A stretch of 64,000 nt of DNA from positions 421,501-485,500 of the forward strand of contig NZ_JAIGNS010000002.1 in NCBI RefSeq assembly GCF_019711615.1, in the 5' to 3' direction. The notes below the pieces were generated by a model, which was not told the DNA's origin, made no database searches, and saw only the letters and a list, made by a program, of their open reading frames with translations. The number at the start of each line of letters is the position of its first letter. Position 1 is the stretch's first letter. Positions 37,460-46,718 of this stretch are shown piece after piece. The translations under genes and the position numbers were made by a program. The stretch is from Qipengyuania intermedia (GTDB taxonomy: Bacteria; Pseudomonadota; Alphaproteobacteria; Sphingomonadales; Sphingomonadaceae).

Positions 37460-37487
37460 CTTGTGTTGCAAATTGGCAACACCATAT
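37460..37487 (+). promoter_or_regulatory. RpoH (sigma-32) type heat-shock promoter of clpB
   Basis: CTTGTGT (37460-37466) and CACCATAT (37480-37487) separated by 13 bases fit the sigma-32 -35 and -10 elements (CTTGAAA, CCCCATNT). A transcript would begin near 37494, 24 bases before the clpB ATG. Inside the spacer lies an inverted repeat GTTGC-N6-GCAAC (37465-37480). Confidence 0.65.
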
Positions 37488-37517
37488 CCGGGCGGCAATT
37501 CTTTTTGAGGGACCAGT

Positions 37518-40094
<2,577 letters not shown>

Positions 40095-40102
40095 CAAATA
40101 AA

Positions 40103-40133
40103 AAGAGGCGGGTTGCAATGGCCCGCCTCTTTG
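40103..40133 (+). terminator. Intrinsic terminator after clpB
   Basis: Stem AAGAGGCGGG / CCCGCCTCTT with a 9-base loop, followed by TGG TTT, 8 bases past the clpB stop. Confidence 0.85.
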
Positions 40134-40464
40134 GTTTCCGGGCGCCGGTGATTCGCTTGTCGTTCAAACGCCTACAGCGATTGCGACGACGATAGGCGAA
40201 ACAAAATTCTGTGCGCTAACCGATTGCGAGAATGAATATTTCACGCTTTCGCTGCCGATCGCCAAATGTGTGGGATTTGCGCAACAAGAGATTCTAAAGC
40301 GTCCCAGTGCTTTGACACTGCATCGTTAATCCCGCAGAAACCCGTGTGTTGGGACTGGGGGTCATCCACCCGGACAATTCGAGCGAACCGGACGCCGCTA
40401 GGGGTGCGTCCTTTTCGTCGTCCGGATGGGGGCGCAGTTCCAGTTGTCGCGACTGGAGTAATCA
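40134..40464 (+). other. Non-coding leader upstream of the first TonB receptor
   Basis: 331 bases without a gene. It holds a hairpin CAGTG-CTTTGA-CACTG (40305-40320) overlapping a TTGACA, and an apparent attenuator at 40370-40428. No B12-box, TPP or other known riboswitch core was recognised. Confidence 0.6.
40370..40428 (+). promoter_or_regulatory. Candidate transcription attenuator before the TonB receptor
   Basis: A terminator-like hairpin GGACGC-N10-GCGTCC followed by TTTT lies at 40390-40415. Its left arm overlaps CCGGAC (40388-40393), which can instead pair with GTCCGG at 40420-40425; a second CCGGAC copy is at 40370-40375. The two pairings are mutually exclusive, as in attenuators and riboswitches. 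It is 50 bases before the ATG. Function is inference. Confidence 0.4.
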
Positions 40465-43400
40465 ATGCGAAAAATTCACACGAAAACAATCCGGGGTCTC
40501 GCCTTCTCGGCGTCGGCGCTCGCGCTTACTGCGGGTAGCCAGGCATATGCGCAGGACGCAGACTGCCCCGAAGGTCAGGAAGAAGTAGCCGGCGAATGCG
40601 TCATCCAATCGGATGGCCCCGACGGCGTCACCACAAATGATCCGACCGCACAGGACGTTGTCGATGTAACCGACACCGGTGCCACCGGTCAGAGCGCTCC
40701 GGGCGCAATCGTCGTTACCGGTTCGCGTATCAAGCGCGACACCTACAGCTCGATCTCGCCGCTCCAGGTCATCACCTCGGAAGTCGAAAACGAAGCCGGT
40801 CTGTTCGATCCCTCGCAGATCCTGCAGCGCTCGGAAAGCGCATCGGGTCAGCAGATCGACGCCACCTTCCAGGGCTTCGTCCTCGATAACGGCCCGGGTT
40901 CGCAGACGCTGAACCTGCGCGGCCTCGGTGCAGACCGTACCCTCCTCCTGCTCAACGGCCGCCGCCTGGCTCCCGCCGGTGTGGAAGGCGCGCCTTCGAG
41001 CCCGTCGATCAACCTGCTGCCGGGTTCGCTCATCGACCGTTACGACCTGCTGCTCGACGGTGCTTCGTCGATCTACGGTTCGGACGCGGTTGCCGGTGTG
41101 GGTAACGTTATCCTGCGCAAGGACTTCGACGGCCTCGAACTCTTCGCACGTGGCGAAATCAACCCGCAGGGTGCTGGTGAAGACTACACAATCAGCGCAG
41201 CCTACGGCATCAACTTCGACCGCGGCTTCATCGGCTTCGGCGCCGAATACGATCACCGCGACACCATTCGTCTGCGTGACCGCGACTTCTTCGCGGGCTG
41301 CGACACCGAATACGAAATCACCGATTCCGGCGAAATTCGTACGGTCAACGTGCGTAACGATGCGATCATTCGTTCGCAGACCGACGGCGAAATCGGCGTG
41401 CGCCAGGATCCGTGTAAGTCGTTCGTCGGCGCCGCCGCGATCATCGTGCCCGGCATCTACGATTCAGTCCTGTTCTTCCAGGACGCCAACGGCAACGTGG
41501 GCGTACCGGGCGGTAACACCGGCATCCCGAACTTCAGCGTCCGCAGCGACGCGTTCGGCGATTTCCGCGACGACAACAACGACGGCATCCTCGACGTCGA
41601 CTATGCCGACTACAACGTAGCGGGTCTCAACCCCGGCCAGACTTTCCAGAGCGGCCAGGACCTCTACAACGTCATGGCTTACGGTGAGTACACTTTCCCC
41701 GGCGAGATGAACCTCACGCCGTTCTTCGAAGCGAACTACACCCGCGCCGAAATCACGTCGGACAACAACGGTGCCGGCAACATCGCGGTGTACGCACCCC
41801 GCGACAACGCCTTCAACCCGTGTAACTTCACCATCAATCCGAACGGCGTCGACTGTGCTGCTGCGGACAACGAGTTTCTCGGCGTCACCGGCACCCGTTT
41901 CGAATTGCCTACCGGTCGTGATCTTGCTGCGCGTTCGTTCTTCTCGATCCGTGGCGACCGCGACAACGTCGAAGTCACGCAGGAACAGTACCGCGGCGTT
42001 ATCGGCCTGAAGGGCGACCTGCCCTTCATCGCGCCGAGCTGGACCTTTGAAGTCGCGGGTGTCTACTCGCGTTCGGAAGGTAAATCGATCCGTCTCGGCG
42101 TTCGTGAAGACAAGCTTGCGTTCGCGCTGGGCGTCGACCCGACTGCTGACTTCAACAGAGATGGCATTGCCGATCGTGACGGTGACGGCATTGCCGACGA
42201 TTACAACGGCAACGCTTCCAATCCGCCGCTCACGGGCGGTGCCTGTAACGCGGATGGCCTCGCCAATCCGGAGCTTGCAGCACCCGACCTTCTCCAGGGC
42301 TGTGTGCCGGTCAACATCTTCGCTCCGAGCGTTTACGGTCTCCCCTTCGGCGACTTCGCGACGCAGGCGGAACGCGACTATGTCTTCAGCCCCAAGCTGT
42401 TCGACACGGTTTACGAACAGAAGCTGGTCAGCGCCTTCGTAACGGGCGACCTGTTCGAGCTTCCGGCCGGACCGGTCGGCGCGGTGTTCGGTCTCGAATA
42501 TCGTCACGACAAGATCGATTCGCAGGCTGACTTCGTCACCACCAACGGTCTGTTCATCCAGTTCGCTTCGGATGCAGGCACCACCGGTGACAAGTCGACC
42601 AAGGAAGCGTTCGCCGAAATCGACATCCCGCTGCAGGCAGGCAAGGAATGGGTCCGCGAACTCGACCTGAACCTGTCGGGCCGTATCACGGATGACGAGT
42701 TCTACGGCACGAACTACACCTATGCGATCAAGGCCGGCTGGCGTCCGATCGATCCGCTGCTCCTGAAGTTTAGCTATGGTACGTCGTTCCGTGCGCCGAA
42801 CCTGCGTGAAAACTTCCTCGGCGGTCGTACCGGCTTCGGCAGCATCGTCGATCCCTGTGCTGTTCCGCCCGAAGCGTATGACTCGCTGGGTGGCGGCTAC
42901 AATGCCGAGAACGACGAGCGCGAGCAGACCACGCTCGAGAACTGCCGTCGTGAAGGCCGTGACCCGACCCGCGTCGGCATCAGCCCGCTCGGCACCAACT
43001 CGACGCAGCTGGCCAGCCCGGAAGTGTTCACCGGCGGTACGCTCGACATCGATCCCGAAACCTCGCGTTCGATCACGGCCGGTGCCGCGTTCGAAGAAAC
43101 CTTCGGCGACGGCTTCGATGTGTCGCTTGGCATCAACTACTACGACATCAAGGTTAAGGACTCGATCGTTAGCCCGTCGTCGCAGTTCATCGTCAACGAC
43201 TGCTTCACCCGTCAGGATGGCACGCGCAGCCCGTTCTGTGACCGTCTCACCTACGACACGGATGCAGAAAACACGCGCCTGCTGATCTCGGACATCAACT
43301 CCGGCTTCATCAACCTGAACCAGGAAAGTGTCCGCGGTCTCGACCTCAATGCCAACTTCGGCAAGGAAGTCGGCCTGTTCGGTACGCTGGTCGATCTCGG

Positions 43401-43977
43401 CATCAACCTGCGTGCGAACCACCTGATCGAACGCAGCAACCTGTTCATCGGTGACAATGGCGATCCGAGCATCGACAACGACGAAGGCGAATTCGGTTTC
43501 CCGAAATGGACCGGCCGTTCGACCTTCACTGCCGATGTCGACAAGTTCCGCGTCACCTACGCAGTGCGTTACACGGGTCCGGTGGAACAGCAGGCTGACG
43601 GTATCGACCCGCTCAGCGATGCATTCGGTCGCGGTCCGGACGGTCAGCCGACCGGCTTCGACGGCAACACCTGCCTCGGTAACGGTTCGGGTTCGAACGA
43701 TCCGGTCACCGGCGAATTCATCCCCGACGGCATCGTGGCCGGCGACGGAGTGTTCTGCCGCGACATCGGCTTCGCGGATGGCCAGTTCCTGCACAGCGCC
43801 TCGGTGCGTTACCGTGCAGAGAAGTTCACCATCCTTGTGGGCGTGGACAACATCTTCAACACCGCACCGCCGCTGGTGGACGGTAACGAAGTGTTCGCGA
43901 TCGCAAACACCGCAATCGGTAACGGTTACGACTACGATGGACGCGAATTCTTCGCCTCGATCACCTATGAGTTCTAA
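40465..43977 (+). CDS. TonB-dependent receptor, large (probable peptide or siderophore-like substrate uptake)
   Basis: 1170 residues. Signal peptide about 1-29 (ending SQAYAQ). A short Cys-containing stretch (DCPEGQEEVAGECV) and acidic linker lead to a TonB box-like IVVTGSRI, the plug domain (LNLRGLGADRTLLLLNGRRL, DGASSIYGSDAVAGVGNVIL) and a 22-strand-type barrel ending in ITYEF. Two extracellular-loop stretches carry acidic repeats (DDNNDGILDVD near 373-383; FNRDGIADRDGDGIADD near 561-577) like calcium-binding DxDxDG loops. It is followed, after a terminator, by an S9 peptidase gene, which suggests peptide uptake. The substrate is not known. Confidence 0.9.
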   Translation: MRKIHTKTIRGLAFSASALALTAGSQAYAQDADCPEGQEEVAGECVIQSDGPDGVTTNDPTAQDVVDVTDTGATGQSAPGAIVVTGSRIKRDTYSSISPLQVITSEVENEAGLFDPSQILQRSESASGQQIDATFQGFVLDNGPGSQTLNLRGLGADRTLLLLNGRRLAPAGVEGAPSSPSINLLPGSLIDRYDLLLDGASSIYGSDAVAGVGNVILRKDFDGLELFARGEINPQGAGEDYTISAAYGINFDRGFIGFGAEYDHRDTIRLRDRDFFAGCDTEYEITDSGEIRTVNVRNDAIIRSQTDGEIGVRQDPCKSFVGAAAIIVPGIYDSVLFFQDANGNVGVPGGNTGIPNFSVRSDAFGDFRDDNNDGILDVDYADYNVAGLNPGQTFQSGQDLYNVMAYGEYTFPGEMNLTPFFEANYTRAEITSDNNGAGNIAVYAPRDNAFNPCNFTINPNGVDCAAADNEFLGVTGTRFELPTGRDLAARSFFSIRGDRDNVEVTQEQYRGVIGLKGDLPFIAPSWTFEVAGVYSRSEGKSIRLGVREDKLAFALGVDPTADFNRDGIADRDGDGIADDYNGNASNPPLTGGACNADGLANPELAAPDLLQGCVPVNIFAPSVYGLPFGDFATQAERDYVFSPKLFDTVYEQKLVSAFVTGDLFELPAGPVGAVFGLEYRHDKIDSQADFVTTNGLFIQFASDAGTTGDKSTKEAFAEIDIPLQAGKEWVRELDLNLSGRITDDEFYGTNYTYAIKAGWRPIDPLLLKFSYGTSFRAPNLRENFLGGRTGFGSIVDPCAVPPEAYDSLGGGYNAENDEREQTTLENCRREGRDPTRVGISPLGTNSTQLASPEVFTGGTLDIDPETSRSITAGAAFEETFGDGFDVSLGINYYDIKVKDSIVSPSSQFIVNDCFTRQDGTRSPFCDRLTYDTDAENTRLLISDINSGFINLNQESVRGLDLNANFGKEVGLFGTLVDLGINLRANHLIERSNLFIGDNGDPSIDNDEGEFGFPKWTGRSTFTADVDKFRVTYAVRYTGPVEQQADGIDPLSDAFGRGPDGQPTGFDGNTCLGNGSGSNDPVTGEFIPDGIVAGDGVFCRDIGFADGQFLHSASVRYRAEKFTILVGVDNIFNTAPPLVDGNEVFAIANTAIGNGYDYDGREFFASITYEF

Positions 43978-44002
43978 TTCGGTTCATCTGAGTTAGTTTA
44001 GG

Positions 44003-44043
44003 AAAGGGCGGTTCCGTGTTTTTGGACACGGTGCCGCCCTTTG
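44003..44043 (+). terminator. Intrinsic terminator after the first TonB receptor
   Basis: Outer stem AAAGGGCGG / CCGCCCTTT and inner stem CCGTG / CACGG around a T-rich loop, followed by TTTGC. It separates the receptor from the S9 peptidase gene. Confidence 0.83.
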
Positions 44044-44087
44044 CTATTGAGGGTCACCCTTTTTGAATATCTTGTGAGAGTCGCTTC

Positions 44088-46091
44088 ATGAAAATCATCA
44101 AATCCGCTCTGCTGGCTGCCGGTGCAGCCGCATCTCTCGGGATCGTCGCCGCCCCGGCTGCGTCGCAACAGAACACGACCGGCATGCCGACCGTTCCGAT
44201 CGAGGTCTGGGCGCTGCGCGACGTCGTCAACGCCGTGCAGGTTTCGCCCGACGGCAAGCATGTCCTGGTCCACGTGGTGGAAAGCAAGGAGGGCGAATAC
44301 CTCCTCAAGATCTACAAGACCGAAGACATGTCCAAGCCGTTCCGCGTGCTGAATGCGGATCCGATGGAAATCATCAGCGCATCGTGGGTCAGCGATCGCT
44401 ACATCTTCGGCTCGGCGTGGCAGCAGAACCGCAGCAAGGTCAACGGTCCGGAACAGGGCACCTACGACTACGCGGGCTATGCCTACGACCTGCAAACCAA
44501 CAAGTTCCAGAAGATCGACGGTAACTTCGGGATTGCCAACCGCCTCCCGAACGACCCCGATCACATCATCGTCGAAACCGGGACGGCCATCCCCGATCCT
44601 TCGGGCGTCGATCCGTTTGAAGCCTTCCGTCCGCGCTCCTACTACAAGGTCAACCTGGCCCGCGGTACGCGCAGCCTCGTCCTGAAGGGCAGCGAGAAGT
44701 ATCCGACCGCGCAGTTCGACAATGAAGGCAATCCGCGTTGGACCGTCGGCTACGACGCAGGCACCAAGGAAGCGATCACCTACTACCGCAAGCCGGGCGA
44801 AAGCTCGTGGACGGAACTGATGCGCTACGATCAGGACAAGCACGAGAACCTGTATCGCACGCTTTCGGGCTTCATGGGGCTCGCCGGTTTCGATCCCAAC
44901 AACCCCAGCATCGGTTATGTCATCGACAACCGCGGCGAAGACAAGGCTGCCCTGTGGGAGTTCAACTTCGACACCGGCCAATTCGGCGAGAAACTCGCTG
45001 CCACGGACCAGGCCGACATCATGGGCATTCGCACCAGCTCCATGCCGGGCGACGAAACGCTCGTCGGTGCGATTTATCCGTGGGACAAATATCGCACGAT
45101 CTGGTTCGATGAGGGCGAAAAGGCACTCTACGACGCTCTCGAAGCCCAGATTCCCAATGCCCACCAGGTGAGGATCACGAGTCGTTCGACCGACGGCGGC
45201 ACGATGATCGTGTCGAACAGCGGTCCGCGCGATCCCGGCTCCTACTGGCTGGTTCGTAACGGTACCATGACCAAGCTGGGCAGCCGCAACCCGCTGATCC
45301 AGCCCGAGCAGCTCGCGGATGTCGAATTCATTCGCTACCCGTCGCGTGACGGCAAGCTCACCATCCCGGCCTATTTCATGCGTCCGAAGGGCGAAGGCCC
45401 ATATCCGCTGATCGTCCGTCACAATGGCGGCCCGCACGTCAACGGTGTGGTCGGCTATGACGAATGGGACCAGATGCTGGTCAACGCCGGATACGCTGTG
45501 CTGCGTCCGCAGAACCGTATCTCGACCGGTTGGGGCCAGAAGCACTTCGATGCAGGCTATGGCGAACACGGCCTCGCCATGCAGGACGACAAGGATGACG
45601 GCGCCCTCTATCTTATCGAGAAGGGCCTCGTGGATCCCGATCGCGTAGCCTTCATGGGCTGGTCTTACGGTGGTTACTCGGCGCTCGTCGCAGCTTCGCG
45701 GTCGCCGAATATCTACCAGTGCGTGATCGCCGGCGCCGCCGTCTCCGATCCGGAGAAGAGCTACAAGCAGCGTCGCAGCCCCTATTCGCCCAAGGCGATC
45801 GACGATTGGGCGCAGCGTCGCGGCATGATCGGCATCAACCCGATCAAGGAAGTTTCGAAGGTCAACGTCCCGATCCTGATGGTCCACGGCGATGTCGACG
45901 CCCGTGTCCTCTACTTCCACTATGAAGACTACAAGGACGCGATCGAGAAGGCCGGTATCCAGGACGCCCAGTTCCTGACCCTCAAGGGTGCCGACCACTT
46001 CTACACGACGCTGATGTTCGAGCACCAGCAGCAGTTCTATACGAAGATGTTCGACTTCCTGAAGAACGACTGCGGCCCGGGCGGCCTCTGA
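44088..46091 (+). CDS. S9-family (prolyl oligopeptidase-like) secreted peptidase
   Basis: 667 residues with a signal peptide (about 1-26, ...APAASQQ). A beta-propeller region (APDGKHVLVHV... style repeats) precedes an alpha/beta hydrolase domain with the triad S526 (GWSYGGYS), D604 (HGDVDARV) and H637 (GADHFY). The family cleaves short peptides, as acylaminoacyl- or dipeptidyl-peptidases. It lies just downstream of a TonB receptor, separated by a terminator, and both probably serve peptide use. Confidence 0.93.
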   Translation: MKIIKSALLAAGAAASLGIVAAPAASQQNTTGMPTVPIEVWALRDVVNAVQVSPDGKHVLVHVVESKEGEYLLKIYKTEDMSKPFRVLNADPMEIISASWVSDRYIFGSAWQQNRSKVNGPEQGTYDYAGYAYDLQTNKFQKIDGNFGIANRLPNDPDHIIVETGTAIPDPSGVDPFEAFRPRSYYKVNLARGTRSLVLKGSEKYPTAQFDNEGNPRWTVGYDAGTKEAITYYRKPGESSWTELMRYDQDKHENLYRTLSGFMGLAGFDPNNPSIGYVIDNRGEDKAALWEFNFDTGQFGEKLAATDQADIMGIRTSSMPGDETLVGAIYPWDKYRTIWFDEGEKALYDALEAQIPNAHQVRITSRSTDGGTMIVSNSGPRDPGSYWLVRNGTMTKLGSRNPLIQPEQLADVEFIRYPSRDGKLTIPAYFMRPKGEGPYPLIVRHNGGPHVNGVVGYDEWDQMLVNAGYAVLRPQNRISTGWGQKHFDAGYGEHGLAMQDDKDDGALYLIEKGLVDPDRVAFMGWSYGGYSALVAASRSPNIYQCVIAGAAVSDPEKSYKQRRSPYSPKAIDDWAQRRGMIGINPIKEVSKVNVPILMVHGDVDARVLYFHYEDYKDAIEKAGIQDAQFLTLKGADHFYTTLMFEHQQQFYTKMFDFLKNDCGPGGL

Positions 46092-46118
46092 TCTGATCTT
46101 CAGCCTCTGATCCGGAAG

Positions 46119-46156
46119 CGGCCGGTGCACCTCGCGGTGTACCGGCCGTTTTCTTT
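46119..46156 (+). terminator. Intrinsic terminator after the S9 peptidase
   Basis: Stem CGGCCGGTGCAC / GTGTACCGGCCG (one mismatch near the loop) with loop CTCGCG, followed by TTTTCTTT. Confidence 0.87.
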
Positions 46157-46663
46157 GCGCTTTTGGCGTTGGGCCCGACCCATGGGGAAAGCCTGAGCTG
46201 CGAAGTCGAATGGCACCCTTAGCCTCTGCGAGAGAGAGGGGGCATCCTGGAGGGAGCGGGGAAGATGAGGGGACGCGCAAACCTCGCTCAAGCTCGCTGG
46301 CTCGAGGCGGCTTCCGTCAGAGCTCGCTATCCGGTGGGCTTGGCTTAGGAAAGCCGTCCTCGCGTGGGTTAGTTGTCACCGCGCGGGGGTCGAGCCTCGG
46401 GGCCGGACTGAGGGGTGCGTGGAGTGTGGACGCCTCGCTTCCGGCAACCCCGGTACGACGCGGAGATGCTTTCAATCCGGTCTAGCCAGCGTGAGGGGGT
46501 GTCCTTGCACACTCGTCAAAGCCGCATGGTCATGTTGGCACTATCGAGCCCCTTCCGGTGCAACCGCAGCATCCTCGGTTCTGTCGGGGCAGACCGGTAC
46601 CGGACGAAGCAGGCGTGAGGTTGCGGCTTGGAACAAGGCAGCACGTTCCCCTTGTCCATGGAC
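46157..46663. other. 507-base stretch without a recognisable gene
   Basis: Between the S9 terminator and the terminator of the second TonB receptor. Six-frame reading gives only short frames (up to about 90 codons) of low-complexity Arg/Ser/Gly-rich sequence with no signal, motif or good ribosome-binding site. A GTGT-CCTTG-CACAC-like hairpin occurs near 46500-46520. It could be a decayed gene or an unrecognised RNA; nothing firmer can be said. Confidence 0.6.
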
Positions 46664-46692
46664 AAAAAAAGGGGCGCCGCGAGGCGCCCCTT
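46664..46692 (-). terminator. Intrinsic terminator of the second TonB receptor
   Basis: Read on the minus strand: stem GGGGCGCC / GGCGCCCC with loop TCGC followed by TTTTTTT (46670-46664), 27 bases past the receptor stop. Its A-run on the left makes it specific to the minus-strand transcript. Confidence 0.88.
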
Positions 46693-46718
46693 TCCATTCA
46701 GTTGCCTGAAGTTCGAGA

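Noticed and set aside
40134-40464. Cobalamin (B12) riboswitch before the first TonB receptor
   Set aside because: No B12 box or the conserved core pattern is present; the region only has the attenuator-like pairing described.
46210-46618. Short plus-strand frames in the unassigned region
   Set aside because: Low-complexity Arg/Ser/Gly composition, no ribosome-binding site and no signal or motif.
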